Shown: positions 1 to 10,286, counted from the stretch's first letter. The stretch is DNA of 64,000 nucleotides from JBHEBG01 sp046557915 (GCF_046557915.1 NZ_JBHEBG010000003.1:248001-312000), one strand, 5' to 3'. Program-made: numbers and translations. The notes: generated by a model not told the origin, from the sequence alone.

Positions 1-125
1 TAAGCTCCAAAACCGTAAAAAATAACCTTTGGGAGACGTTAAAAATAATTAAAGAACAATTACAACCTCTATTTAAGTTTAAAATTCCACTTGTTATTTT
101 TATTCTCGAAGTTCTTCATCACTAA
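1..125 (+). CDS. ECF-type RNA polymerase sigma factor, C-terminal fragment (cut by window start)
   Basis: The frame beginning at base 3 stays open for 40 codons and stops at the TAA at 123-125. It reads SSKTVKNNLWETLKIIKEQ and then a short hydrophobic tail. The xSxKTVxNxxxxALKxI pattern is the recognition helix of sigma region 4 as found in FecI-type sigma factors of Bacteroidota, which often end in a hydrophobic tail. A fecR gene follows 125 nt downstream, the normal partner of such a factor. Only the tail is visible, so the call rests on this short match plus context. Confidence 0.7.
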   Translation, partial: SSKTVKNNLWETLKIIKEQLQPLFKFKIPLVIFILEVLHH

Positions 126-250
126 TTACATTCCTTCTGTATTCCAGGTTTTAATACTGAAATGTTAAAAGTTTAATTTTTACGGGACTTTTGTCCTTTA
201 GAAACGTACTCCTATAAAAGTGCCTAAGCACTACTAGAAGATAAATTATT

Positions 251-1306
251 ATGGGTACGTCTGAACATACAATCAAAGACTTACTTTTTAAGTACACTAA
301 GAATACCATTTCAGAGAAAGAGCTGGGTATATTGCATGCGTTACTGAAAGATGGAATGACCGAGGATGAAGTAAAAAAAGTACTAGATCAGCATTGGATA
401 ACCTTAGAAGACGAGGAAACTGATATTGAAAGTATTTTACCAGAAGTTTTTTTCGAAAAAATTCTTGAAAAAGCCAAGGATAGAGAACAGATTGCCATAA
501 GAAAACGAACAAGTTGGTCTTCGTTGTCCAGAATTGCTGCGGTCTTTATTGGTTTAATGGCAATTGGGGGATTATTCTATTTCAGCTTGGATACCAATAC
601 CCCTACCAATTTAATATCCGAGTATACGGGAATTGGGGAACAGAAAACAATTTCTTTACCAGATGGATCAAAAGTTACTCTTAATGTAGCCTCTCAATTA
701 ACCTATCCTGAAACATTTAATGATACCATAAGGGAAATATTCTTAACAGGAGAAGCGTTTTTTGAGGTTGCCAGAAATGAACAACAGCCTTTTGTTATAA
801 GAAGCCGGGATATGGAAACAAGGGTGTTGGGGACATCTTTTAATGTAAAAGCTTATCAGAATGATGAACAGATACAGGTTTCGGTTGCAACTGGCAAAGT
901 AAAGGTAAGCAGAGAAATCAATAAACCTTCCCGTTTAAATGGAATGATTCTTCAGCCTGGAGAGCAAGCGGTTTACGATACCGATACCGGTAATTTTACA
1001 AAGCAATATGTAGATGCCGATATGTTAACATCATGGAGAGATGGGGTCTTAATTTTTGAAAAGATCACCGTGAGGGATGCCATAAAAACAATGGAAAGAT
1101 GGTATGATGTGGATATAGAATTGGACAACTACGCCATAGCCGATTGTATAATAAGAAGTAAACTGGATAATGCAGACCTTGAAGACGTACTGGAGACATT
1201 AAAGTTTATTTTAAATATTGAGTATGAACAAATAGATGGAAAAGTAGTACTTAAAGGAGGAGCCTGTAGCTCCAATACATTAAAAACGCCAAAAAACTTA
1301 AACTAA
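251..1306 (+). CDS. FecR-family anti-sigma factor
   Basis: Inner-membrane anti-sigma factor expected to hold the upstream sigma factor until the STN domain of the SusC receptor signals that substrate is bound. Residues 1-90 are cytoplasmic, one membrane helix lies at about 93-113 (SRIAAVFIGLMAIGG), and the periplasmic FecR domain follows at about 120-230 with the typical LPDGSKVTLN, GEAFFEV and VLGTSFNV blocks. A C-terminal DUF4974/STN-like domain covers about 270-345 (LIFEKITVRDAI). Its 351 aa is normal for Bacteroidota FecR. It lies between the sigma factor fragment and susC, the canonical order of a trans-envelope regulated uptake locus. The substrate cannot be read from this gene. Confidence 0.93.
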   Translation: MGTSEHTIKDLLFKYTKNTISEKELGILHALLKDGMTEDEVKKVLDQHWITLEDEETDIESILPEVFFEKILEKAKDREQIAIRKRTSWSSLSRIAAVFIGLMAIGGLFYFSLDTNTPTNLISEYTGIGEQKTISLPDGSKVTLNVASQLTYPETFNDTIREIFLTGEAFFEVARNEQQPFVIRSRDMETRVLGTSFNVKAYQNDEQIQVSVATGKVKVSREINKPSRLNGMILQPGEQAVYDTDTGNFTKQYVDADMLTSWRDGVLIFEKITVRDAIKTMERWYDVDIELDNYAIADCIIRSKLDNADLEDVLETLKFILNIEYEQIDGKVVLKGGACSSNTLKTPKNLN

Positions 1307-1431
1307 CACTCTAAAACAGCAACATATGACATAAAGAAAAAAAGCCCCCCAACTCCTGTTGTCGCATTAGTTCAGAGGGCATAAAGATTAAACAAAACCA
1401 AACGAAGTTTCATTTAAATCTATTCAAAATT

Positions 1432-4400
1432 ATGAAAAATAAACCATTTAAGGTTTGTTCTATACTCTGCTTGAAAACATTTATTTTATGCATATGGATG
1501 TGTACGTTGGGGCTTTTTGCCTTCAACGGCAGTGCTCAGGGCATTGATGATGTTAATATATCATTAAATGTGAAAGATGCAACTGTAAAATATCTTTTGC
1601 ATACAATAGAACAAAAAACCCCTTTTACATTTGCTTATCAAGAAAGCTTGGTTTCAGGGATTTCCAAAAAGGTTTCCATTAAGGCCAATGAACAATCAGT
1701 AGCAAGTGTTCTAAATTATATCTCTGGCATTACCAATTTATCTTTTAAACAGGTCAATGTCAACACCATAGCCATCAATCTTATAGCCGATAATCGTTCC
1801 TTATTTAATCCAGGTCCGAAATCCATGGCCCAAACCCAAATTAAGGGTAGGGTTTCAGATGGTATTGGTCAACCCCTGCCAGGAGCAAATGTCGTTGAAA
1901 AAGGCACTTCTAATGGCACGCAGACCGATTTTGACGGAAATTTTTCAATAAATGTCAATAATGAAAATGCTGTCTTGGTTATTTCTTATCTAGGGTTTTT
2001 AACTAGAGAAATTCCATTAAACGGACAGACGAACATTACGGTTTCCCTACAAGAAGACGCGGCTGGTCTGGATGAAGTTGTGGTGATCGGATTTGGAACC
2101 ATAAAAAAGGCTAACCTTACCGGCTCGGTAGACCAGTTGGACGTTGATGGACTGGGAATTCGCCCCAATAGTAGTGTAATTGCCTCTTTGCAAGGAACTT
2201 TGCCCGGCTTGGTTGTGCAAAACAACAACGGAGATCCAAGACAAAATGCTGAAATCAATGTTAGGGGTTTCAATTCCATAAATGGTGGGTCTCCACTTGT
2301 CTTGATAGACGGAATAGCAGGGAATATAAACTTGTTAAACCCAAATGATATAGAAAGCGTTACCGTACTTAAAGACGCCGGTTCTGCCGCCATTTATGGT
2401 GCAAGAGCGGCTTTTGGAGTGATTTTGGTAACTACGAAAAAAGGGAAGGAAGGTAAAGTCCAAATCAACTACTCAAATACGTTGGCGGTAACTAGTACAG
2501 CTGCTAGAACAGATTATATTTCAGATCCTGTGTTATATGGAAGAACGATCGACGCGGCACAGGGAGGGTTCAATGGAACAACTTTGACAGGCTACACCAG
2601 CGAGGAGGATTGGAGAAGATTACAGGAGGTGGCCAGCGGAAGAGTTTTACCGTATAGAGAGTTACAGGCCAACGGCACGTTCAAATTTTATGACGACACC
2701 GATTGGCACGAGTATCTTTTCAAAAAATCCGTAATATCCAAAATTCATAATATTTCAATTTCGGGTGGTTCAGAAAAACTAAAAACCTATCTCTCCGGAA
2801 GGGTTTTTAATACAGGGACAGTTCAAAGATTAAGGGATGAGGAGGTCAATAGATACAACCTCAAAGCAAATCTATCGCTTAAACTTAACGATTGGCTCGA
2901 AATCTCTAGCGATACACAATATAATTCCGGAAACCAGATAGAATATGGGGGAAGAGATAGAGGATGGGGTTTAAACTGGACTTATGCGAACAATTACTTG
3001 CATGCTTTTCACCCCACCGAAATTGATGGTATTCCGTATGACAACAGAGGTCAGAGTACCCATGCTTCAATAATTGCCGGGCAAAGTTTTGAGGACTATG
3101 ATTACAAGCAGTTGGTGAACATGTTGAGTGCTAAAATCACTCCTTTCAATAATCTAAGTATCAATATTGACTACAGTAAAAGATTTACCAACGAGAATTT
3201 TAAGAGAAGACTAAATCCGTTTCAGTACTTGATTGGTCCCAATACAGAATTACGCACAACAGGTTTGAATAGACTTACCGAAGAAGATACTGAAAGTATT
3301 TACAATGTGCTTAATGTTTATTCAACGGTTGAGGCTTCCATCTCCGAAAAGCATAATTTTAAGTTGCTGGTGGGCTACAATCAGGAAGATTTTGATGAAG
3401 AAGCTGTTACAGCGGAACAGGGTGAACTTTTTGATCCGAACTTTTCAAATTTAAACCTGGGAACAGAGTTATTGCAAATTGATGGTTCTACAAGTAGGTG
3501 GGCCGTCCAAGGTGTTTTCGGTCGGTTTAATTATGATTTTGACAAGAAATATTTACTCGAGATAAATGCCAGGTATGATGGGTCTTCCCGCTTTCCGGAA
3601 GAAAGTAGATTTGGATTTTTCCCGTCGGCATCCGCAGGTTGGCATGTTAGCCGAGAAGGGTTCTGGAAACCATTGGAAAATGCAATAAGTAATTTCAAGA
3701 TTAGGGGCTCTTTTGGGGAATTGGGAAATCAAAATGTTGGACTTTATACTTTTTCACAACTTTTGGCCATAGGGAGAACCAATTGGTTAACAAAAGATGC
3801 GCCTTTAAATTTTGCCGGAGCTCCTTCCCCGCTACCCAGTGTGGTTACATGGGAGAGAACATTAACCACAAATCTTGGGCTCGATTTAAGTTTCTTCAAC
3901 AATAAGCTTAGTGCTACTCTAGACGTATTTCAAAAACAAGTTAAGGATATGTACTTGCCAGGAGAACCCTTGCCCAGCGTTTTTGGTGCGGCAGAACCTA
4001 GGGAAAACAACGCAGATTTAGAAGTAAAAGGTTTTGAACTCTCGGTAGGCTACAATGATAGTTTTATAGTAGGTGAAAGTCCCTTAAATCTTAGGGTAAC
4101 AGCCAGTTTGACCAATTCGACAGGACGTATAACCAAGTACTCCAATCCCAATGGTATTTTGAGCTCTTTTTATGAGGGGCAACGCCTAGGTGATATTTGG
4201 GGCTACCGTGTAGACGGGCAATTTCAGTCAGATCAGGAAGCTGCAGCATATCAAGACCAATTTGAAAATCCATCAGTGAACCTGGGTCAGGTATACAATT
4301 TCGCCCAGAATGTAACACAAAACAGTGATTGGCAAGGGTTGAGGGCAGGAGATTTAAAATATCTTGATGTGGATGGCGATGGAGAAATAAGCAGAGCGGA

Positions 4401-5013
4401 AAATACGCTTCAAGATCCTGGTGATCTCCAGGTGATCGGAAACGGAATGCCAAGATTCCCTTTTGGATTTACAATCGGTGCAGATTGGAAAGGGATAGAC
4501 CTTTTTATCCAAGGTGCCGGGGTAGGTTCTCAAGATTGGTACCCACGAGGAAGACTTTATTGGGGAACATATGAACGCCCTTACGTAGCATTTATAAGGA
4601 AAGATTTGGTTGCCCAAGCCTGGAGCCCAGAAAATCCAAATGGAAAATTTCCACAAATAAACAGGGGATATACCGCTTTGTCATCCAATAGGCAGTTAAG
4701 TGCTATAAATGATCATTTTCTTACCAATCTAGGTTATTTAAGGATAAAAAATCTTACGCTGGGGTACACCCTACCGGTAAATATCACCCAAAAAGTTGGG
4801 ATTGACAGATTTCGATTGTTTTTGAGTGGAGAGAACATCTTTACCTTCAGTTTTGGAGGTTTAACCCGCTACATAGATCCCGAACAAGCTGGATCGGGAA
4901 TTAGTTTATCAAATCCCAATGGAGCATTTCCAAATACCTCAAGAGATAGGAATGCCGTTGAAGACTATCCTTTGGGAAAGACAATTTCTTTGGGCTTGGA
5001 CATCACTTTATAA
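1432..5013 (+). CDS. SusC/RagA-family TonB-linked outer-membrane transporter with STN signalling domain
   Basis: TonB-dependent outer-membrane channel that imports a ligand captured by its SusD partner. A signal peptide (about 1-36, ending SAQ) is followed by an STN domain (about 45-115), a carboxypeptidase-regulatory-like domain (about 135-212, with QIKGRVSDGIGQPLPGANV), a TonB box DEVVVIGFG, a plug (about 225-345) and a beta barrel ending in a short strand. The STN domain is the part expected to contact FecR, so this transporter should switch on its own locus. The length of 1193 aa is usual for the STN-bearing subclass. susD starts 10 nt after its stop, indicating one transcript. Confidence 0.96.
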   Translation: MKNKPFKVCSILCLKTFILCIWMCTLGLFAFNGSAQGIDDVNISLNVKDATVKYLLHTIEQKTPFTFAYQESLVSGISKKVSIKANEQSVASVLNYISGITNLSFKQVNVNTIAINLIADNRSLFNPGPKSMAQTQIKGRVSDGIGQPLPGANVVEKGTSNGTQTDFDGNFSINVNNENAVLVISYLGFLTREIPLNGQTNITVSLQEDAAGLDEVVVIGFGTIKKANLTGSVDQLDVDGLGIRPNSSVIASLQGTLPGLVVQNNNGDPRQNAEINVRGFNSINGGSPLVLIDGIAGNINLLNPNDIESVTVLKDAGSAAIYGARAAFGVILVTTKKGKEGKVQINYSNTLAVTSTAARTDYISDPVLYGRTIDAAQGGFNGTTLTGYTSEEDWRRLQEVASGRVLPYRELQANGTFKFYDDTDWHEYLFKKSVISKIHNISISGGSEKLKTYLSGRVFNTGTVQRLRDEEVNRYNLKANLSLKLNDWLEISSDTQYNSGNQIEYGGRDRGWGLNWTYANNYLHAFHPTEIDGIPYDNRGQSTHASIIAGQSFEDYDYKQLVNMLSAKITPFNNLSINIDYSKRFTNENFKRRLNPFQYLIGPNTELRTTGLNRLTEEDTESIYNVLNVYSTVEASISEKHNFKLLVGYNQEDFDEEAVTAEQGELFDPNFSNLNLGTELLQIDGSTSRWAVQGVFGRFNYDFDKKYLLEINARYDGSSRFPEESRFGFFPSASAGWHVSREGFWKPLENAISNFKIRGSFGELGNQNVGLYTFSQLLAIGRTNWLTKDAPLNFAGAPSPLPSVVTWERTLTTNLGLDLSFFNNKLSATLDVFQKQVKDMYLPGEPLPSVFGAAEPRENNADLEVKGFELSVGYNDSFIVGESPLNLRVTASLTNSTGRITKYSNPNGILSSFYEGQRLGDIWGYRVDGQFQSDQEAAAYQDQFENPSVNLGQVYNFAQNVTQNSDWQGLRAGDLKYLDVDGDGEISRAENTLQDPGDLQVIGNGMPRFPFGFTIGADWKGIDLFIQGAGVGSQDWYPRGRLYWGTYERPYVAFIRKDLVAQAWSPENPNGKFPQINRGYTALSSNRQLSAINDHFLTNLGYLRIKNLTLGYTLPVNITQKVGIDRFRLFLSGENIFTFSFGGLTRYIDPEQAGSGISLSNPNGAFPNTSRDRNAVEDYPLGKTISLGLDITL

Positions 5014-5023
5014 ACATTTAAAA

Positions 5024-6769
5024 ATGAATTTTCAAATGAAAACGATATATCCAATAATAGTACTGGTATTAGTGTTGGTTACCGGTTGTGAAAAAGATTA
5101 TCTGGACAGGCCACCTGGACATTTGATCGAAGCTTCTGATTTTTTCCGTACGGAAGCTCAACTAGTATCATACACTAACGGATTTTACGACATGTTTCCT
5201 GGACAAAGTGTTTATGAAGACGATGCCGCATCCGATAATATTATTCCCTTGGCCTTGGCAGAAAGAGTAAGGGGTGCTCGCATAGTCCCTGTGGATAGGG
5301 GAAGCGGGGGATGGTCTTGGGATGATCTTCGCAGCATCAATTTCTTTCTAGAAAATGTTAAAAAAGTAAATGATGAAGCCCTGGTAAAAAGATATTCCGG
5401 TATCGCCAAGTTTTTTAGAGCTCAATTCTATTTCAGCAAAGTAAGGAGGTTTGGCGATGTTCCTTGGTACGATACCGTTTTGGATGCGGATGATGAGAAT
5501 CTTTTTAAAGCAAGGGATTCAAGAAAGTTTGTAATGGATAAGGTATTGGAAGATATTGATGAGGCAATTTCAAGTTTACCGTCCGAAATAGAGCTGAACA
5601 TAGTAACAAGATACACCGCGCTTGCATTGAAAGCCAGAATGTTTCTTTTTGAAGGAACTTTTAGAAAGTATCACGGTTTGGGAGATTTTGAAAATTATCT
5701 TACTGAAGCATCAAATGCAGCAGAGGAATTGATTAATTCAGGGGCATACACATTATACAACAATGGAAACCCTGAAACGTCGTATCGGGAACTATTTGAT
5801 TTGATTGACCAGAATGCTGTAGAAACCATTTTGGCCAGAGATTTCAATGCAGATTTCATAACACATAATATTGGAAATCTGGCCACTTCACCCACAAATG
5901 GTTCGTTTGGGATGCCCAAGGATTTGATCAATTCGTATTTATTGATAGATGGTAGCCGATTTACCGATTTACCCAACTATGATGAAGTTGAATATTTTGA
6001 TGAAATGCAGAATAGGGATCCTCGTTTGACCCAAACCACGGCAGGACCAAATTTTACCGCATATCTGTCCGAAGTTCCCGAACCGGTGGATTTAAGCGTT
6101 ACTACCACCGGATATAGGGTAATCAAGAGCATATCTTCAAAGCAACAATGGGGCAATAGAAGTTCTGTCAATGACATAATACTCTTTAGATATGCCGAAA
6201 CCTTATTGGTCTATGCAGAGGCCAAGGCAGAATTGGGGACCCTTACTCAGGCCGACTTAGATATTTCAATTAACAAACTCAGAGGAAGAGTGGGTATCCC
6301 TGACCTTATACTGTCCGACGCAAATTCAGACCCTGACCCTTTCTTAGAGGGTATGTACCCAAATGTGAATAATGGGGCTAACAAGGGTGTTATTTTGGAA
6401 ATACGACGCGAACGTAGAATAGAACTTTTTATGGAAGGTCAGCGATGGGATGATTTAATGAGATGGAAAGAAGGCAAAAAATTGGAGCAGCCCATGGTAG
6501 GGATTTATTTTTCTGGACTAGGCGGGTACGATTTTGATGGTGACGGCGACATAGATGTCTATCTACATGATGGAAACACATCAGGTATACCCGCAGGAAC
6601 TCCAACAGTGATTAACGTCAATGAAAGGCCTCTAACAAATATAGTTTCGGGCAATCTGGACCCATCCAATCAGCCTAAAATTTTTGATGAAACTAAGGAT
6701 TATCTCTACCCCATCCCTATAGAAGACCTCAATCTTAATGACAATTTGCAGCAAAACCCGGGCTGGTAA
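5024..6769 (+). CDS. SusD/RagB-family nutrient-binding outer-membrane lipoprotein
   Basis: Surface lipoprotein that forms the lid over the SusC channel. The reading frame is open further upstream inside susC, but the real start is the ATG at 5024 or the second ATG at 5036. Either one puts a lipoprotein signal (IIVLVLVLVTGC) in the right place. The mature protein begins CEKDYLDRPPG, a classic SusD N-terminus. The body has the alpha-helical TPR-like SusD fold, with a C-terminal RRERRIELFMEGQRWDDLMRW block and the terminal NPGW typical of the family. A DFDGDGDIDVY stretch near residue 510 resembles a calcium loop and is unusual for SusD, so the C-terminal region may bind a metal. Confidence 0.95.
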   Translation: MNFQMKTIYPIIVLVLVLVTGCEKDYLDRPPGHLIEASDFFRTEAQLVSYTNGFYDMFPGQSVYEDDAASDNIIPLALAERVRGARIVPVDRGSGGWSWDDLRSINFFLENVKKVNDEALVKRYSGIAKFFRAQFYFSKVRRFGDVPWYDTVLDADDENLFKARDSRKFVMDKVLEDIDEAISSLPSEIELNIVTRYTALALKARMFLFEGTFRKYHGLGDFENYLTEASNAAEELINSGAYTLYNNGNPETSYRELFDLIDQNAVETILARDFNADFITHNIGNLATSPTNGSFGMPKDLINSYLLIDGSRFTDLPNYDEVEYFDEMQNRDPRLTQTTAGPNFTAYLSEVPEPVDLSVTTTGYRVIKSISSKQQWGNRSSVNDIILFRYAETLLVYAEAKAELGTLTQADLDISINKLRGRVGIPDLILSDANSDPDPFLEGMYPNVNNGANKGVILEIRRERRIELFMEGQRWDDLMRWKEGKKLEQPMVGIYFSGLGGYDFDGDGDIDVYLHDGNTSGIPAGTPTVINVNERPLTNIVSGNLDPSNQPKIFDETKDYLYPIPIEDLNLNDNLQQNPGW

Positions 6770-6811
6770 CATAATTCAGTAAAACGTAATTCTAAAACTA
6801 AAATAACTGCA

Positions 6812-8332
6812 ATGAGAACATATTCTAAAAAACCATGTGTATTCAATACCATGATAGTAATTTTATCCATTCTCTTTTTGAGTTGTAGCTCCGAAAATGA
6901 TCGTTTTGAACCTATTGAAAAAGTGTTTACTCCGATTATAGAATTTTCCTATTCCCCAGATGTGCTTCGCGCACAACAAGAAATAAATTTTACGGGAAGG
7001 TGGGCAACAGGTTCAAGTGTAATTGAGACGTGGCGATGGGATTTTGGTGATGATTTGGCTTCTACCGAAAATACCAAGGATGCGGTCTTTGTATATCCTG
7101 AGGAAGGAACGTTTAAAGTTTCTTTGACCGCCACGGATGCGGATGGTGCATCAAGTACAGTATCGCAAGATATAACCGTGATCGAACCACTAAAAAAACC
7201 TTTTGAAGCGTCAATTGCGTGGTCATTTTCAAATGAAACTGCAATTCCCAATCCAAACGATGCATCGAAGCCTGCCATAGGTGACGACGGAACTATTTAC
7301 TATTCAGAAAATTATGCCAATGCAGACAGTAGAATAGTGGCTGTTGAGGATTTGGGAGCTACTGCATCAAAAAAATGGGAAGTATTGCCAGGGTATCGCA
7401 TACGCCAATCACCCGCTATTGGCCCAAATGGCAATTTATATATTGGATTATGGGCCGTTGATGAGTCAATCGTTCAGGTAAATACTGATTCTGGGAATTT
7501 TGTCTACTTCGATGGTGTTGGAGCTGGCATATCCAATTCCACTACAGCAATCGATCAAACAGGAAATATTTATTATGGAACAAGATCGGAAGGAATATTT
7601 TCCTTTGATGTTAGCGGTACAGAACGTTGGAACTTCCAATCTTCAACATCAGGAGCCCGCTATTATGCCTCTCCGGCTTTAAGTGCCGACGGTACAATAG
7701 TTTATGCTATGATGACCAACGGAGAGATTTATGCAATAAATACCGCTGATGGATCAGCAAAATGGTCGGAGCCATACACTTTTGATGGTGACGGTACGGG
7801 AGCTTCCCTGTCCATAGATGCTGATGGAACTATTTATTATACAACTTCTACAGAAGTAGGGGCAATACAGGATAATGGTACAAGTGGTTCAGTTAAATGG
7901 AGTTATGCTACAACGGGGGCCAATAGCAGTGGTGTATCAATAGGTCTGGAAAGTACTTTATACGTAGGTACTGCCTCCGGCTTAGTATCGCTTAATGCAA
8001 CGGATGGTTCTGAAAACTGGACATATGAGACGATCATTGAAGAAAGTGTGCCGGCAGTTGATAATGATGGCAATGTTTATGTAGGTACCAAAGATGGCCT
8101 CCTTTTGGTCATTAACTCCGATGGAGAGCTTTTAAAACAATTCAATTTAAGTGATAATATAGTCAACTCCCCATTAATAACAGATGACGGCAATATTTTC
8201 GTAGAAGCCTATGACGGTTCAAAGATTACACTACATAAAATTACTGTGATAAATGGCAGTGGTCCTGCAGAAACTGCATGGCCAATGAAGGGACAGAATG
8301 GGAAAAATACCGCGAGTGCCATTATACCCTGA
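6812..8332 (+). CDS. PKD-domain / PQQ-like beta-propeller lipoprotein
   Basis: Predicted exported lipoprotein: a hydrophobic signal ends in FLSC, followed by SSEND. Residues about 45-125 form a PKD domain (WRWDFGDD, GTFKVSLTATDADG). The remainder is an eight-bladed PQQ-like propeller built from repeated units of the type DGTIYYxx...GxxKW, with A-D-G-T-I-Y motifs around residues 170, 290, 330 and 400. Such proteins often sit behind susCD as surface glycan- or ligand-binding (SusE/F-like) components. No catalytic residues stand out, so binding rather than catalysis is the likelier role. It lies 42 nt after susD and 61 nt before the EEP gene, in the same transcript. Confidence 0.85.
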   Translation: MRTYSKKPCVFNTMIVILSILFLSCSSENDRFEPIEKVFTPIIEFSYSPDVLRAQQEINFTGRWATGSSVIETWRWDFGDDLASTENTKDAVFVYPEEGTFKVSLTATDADGASSTVSQDITVIEPLKKPFEASIAWSFSNETAIPNPNDASKPAIGDDGTIYYSENYANADSRIVAVEDLGATASKKWEVLPGYRIRQSPAIGPNGNLYIGLWAVDESIVQVNTDSGNFVYFDGVGAGISNSTTAIDQTGNIYYGTRSEGIFSFDVSGTERWNFQSSTSGARYYASPALSADGTIVYAMMTNGEIYAINTADGSAKWSEPYTFDGDGTGASLSIDADGTIYYTTSTEVGAIQDNGTSGSVKWSYATTGANSSGVSIGLESTLYVGTASGLVSLNATDGSENWTYETIIEESVPAVDNDGNVYVGTKDGLLLVINSDGELLKQFNLSDNIVNSPLITDDGNIFVEAYDGSKITLHKITVINGSGPAETAWPMKGQNGKNTASAIIP

Positions 8333-8393
8333 TTTGACGTATAAAAATCATCCAGCTTAAACCAATAGAATATTAATGTAAAAACTTTTTAAA

Positions 8394-10232
8394 ATGAAAA
8401 ACAATAAAAGAAAAACTTTGGGCTTAAAATACGTGGCCTTTGCGTTATTGGCTACAACGTACTTTCAGTGTAGTAAAGATTACACCATAGAAGAAAATAC
8501 CGAACAAACAGAACTTACAAGTAGTGGGCAAGATAATGTAAAACTACTTACACTAAACGTTGGATTTGGGGCAAACAGAGAATATAATTGTGATGAAGAG
8601 ATTAATCCAACCATCGATAAAATACGCTTTGGAGATTTTGATGGGGATGATAAAATAGATGTTTTCTCAGTTGACGATTGTCAGTGGCGCTATTCATCGG
8701 GGGGAGATAGCAATTGGATTAATCTAAATTCCACTTCGGATCACTTAGATGAGTTACGTTTTGGGGATTTTGATGGAGATGGAAAAACCGATGTTTTTTC
8801 GAAGAATGGTAGCCAATGGAGGTATTCATGCAGTGGTTCAAGCCTATGGACGAACTTAAATTCCTCAACGGATGCCTTATCCCAACTACGTTTCGGATAT
8901 TTTGATGGTGATGACAAAACCGATGTTTTTTCATACAATAATGGTGACTGGCGGTTTTCTTCCGGGGGTTCTGGCGCCTGGGAGAACCTTAACACTTCAA
9001 CGGATCCTTTATCCGAACTACGTTTTGGAGATTTTAATGGTGATGGAAAAACCGATGTTTTTTCATACAATAATGGTGATTGGCGCTACTCTTCCGGAGG
9101 AGAAGGTCCGTGGGTAGATATGAGTTCCCCTTCGGTATCTCCAGCATTAGACAATCTACGTTTTGGTGATTTTAATGGAGATGACACAACGGACGTTTTC
9201 TCAATCGATAATGACCAATGGCGATATTACAATGCTCAGGATTCATCGTGGGTAAACCTTAACTCTTCAACAAAACCTTTATCGGAACTACGCTTTGAGG
9301 ATTTTGACGGGGATGGCACAACTGACGTTTTTTCAATATCTTCCGAAAAGGAGTGGCGCTATTCCGATGGGGGAAATGGGCCGTGGGAATATCTCAGTTC
9401 CCCGTATTGCCGAAGCTGTGTAAAACCACTTTTTTTAAAGGAGCATTCAGTTAAAAAAATAGCCGATTTCATATATGATGAATTTAATTTCCAAGATCTG
9501 GACGGGATAATATGTTTACAGGAGGTAGATACTAACTACAAGTATGATGGAAAAGATGTTTTAGGTCATATAAAAGATAAACTTGGGAATGAGTGGTATT
9601 CTGAGTTTTTCAGTCCTGAAAACAGTTCTTATGGAATAGCAATAATAAGTAATATAAGCAATACTAAAAAACAATTGTGGAACCTGCCTCAAGAGGGCAA
9701 TTCTGAGAAAAGGGGGGCTATAGCGTTAAAGTTTCAACATGAGAACAATCAAGCATGGGTGGTCAATACGCATTTAGGGTTGACAGCCTTAGAGAGAGAA
9801 CATCAAATAGATACGATCGTAGCTAAATATCAAACATTCACTACAAACGTTCCAGTGACAATAGTAGGGGACTTTAACGTTGCGGATACATATCGGATCG
9901 GATCAAATTTTAGACCAAATGGGGACGAAATATCCCATTATAACAATACTATTGGTGATTTAACAAAAGCCGGACTTTCAAAGCTTGAGTATGAATCTTC
10001 GGAAACCCATCCAATGACCTTTCATTCATGGAATAGTTTTTCTAAAAGTAAAATATTGGACTACATCTTTTGGAGGGACCCCAACAACAATAAACCAGAG
10101 GTTTCAAACCTTTCACCAGGTCCTTTCGATGCCGATGAAAGTAAGTGTCTGTGCCCAGGTACAAATCCGGCAAATAGGTATTTGACCGACCATAATGGGG
10201 TAGTGTTGGATTATAATATTTTTGGATTATAA
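8394..10232 (+). CDS. EEP-superfamily phosphohydrolase lipoprotein with six FG-GAP/VCBS-like repeats inserted in the catalytic domain
   Basis: Predicted exported lipoprotein (signal up to Cys26, TTYFQCSKD). The first EEP strand LLTLNVGFG is at residues 51-59 (Asn55). The fold is then interrupted at about 72-338 by six repeats of about 44 residues, each with LRFGDFDGDGKTDVFS and a WRYSSGG turn. The aspartate-rich loops should bind calcium. The EEP domain resumes with VKKIADFI and continues with ICLQEV (Glu377), VVNTHLG (His460), VGDFN (Asp493, Asn495), LDYIF (Asp556) and LTDHNG (Asp599, His600), so all catalytic motifs are present. The family hydrolyses phosphodiesters or phosphomonoesters (DNase I, sphingomyelinase, inositol phosphatase); the substrate here is unknown. 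Cysteines at 66, 339 and 342 flank the insert and could form disulfides. Confidence 0.88.
   Translation: MKNNKRKTLGLKYVAFALLATTYFQCSKDYTIEENTEQTELTSSGQDNVKLLTLNVGFGANREYNCDEEINPTIDKIRFGDFDGDDKIDVFSVDDCQWRYSSGGDSNWINLNSTSDHLDELRFGDFDGDGKTDVFSKNGSQWRYSCSGSSLWTNLNSSTDALSQLRFGYFDGDDKTDVFSYNNGDWRFSSGGSGAWENLNTSTDPLSELRFGDFNGDGKTDVFSYNNGDWRYSSGGEGPWVDMSSPSVSPALDNLRFGDFNGDDTTDVFSIDNDQWRYYNAQDSSWVNLNSSTKPLSELRFEDFDGDGTTDVFSISSEKEWRYSDGGNGPWEYLSSPYCRSCVKPLFLKEHSVKKIADFIYDEFNFQDLDGIICLQEVDTNYKYDGKDVLGHIKDKLGNEWYSEFFSPENSSYGIAIISNISNTKKQLWNLPQEGNSEKRGAIALKFQHENNQAWVVNTHLGLTALEREHQIDTIVAKYQTFTTNVPVTIVGDFNVADTYRIGSNFRPNGDEISHYNNTIGDLTKAGLSKLEYESSETHPMTFHSWNSFSKSKILDYIFWRDPNNNKPEVSNLSPGPFDADESKCLCPGTNPANRYLTDHNGVVLDYNIFGL
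8607..9413 (+). repeat. Six coding tandem repeats (about 132 nt, 44 aa) of FG-GAP/VCBS type
   Basis: Six in-frame units begin at protein residues of about 76, 119, 163, 207, 252 and 296. Each has a DxDxDG-like loop (DFDGDGKTDVF or a close variant) and an aromatic WRY/WRF. Units 3 and 4 are nearly identical in their first half (KTDVFSYNNGDWR), suggesting recent internal duplication. Six or seven such units normally close into a propeller. Confidence 0.85.
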
Positions 10233-10286
10233 TTTTCTATGTTGCTGATTTATTGAACTAGTTCCCATTTATTTTAATTAGAAGGA

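Noticed and set aside
8872..9117. 81-codon frame inside the EEP/repeat gene
   Set aside because: It is a shifted-frame shadow created by the coding repeats.
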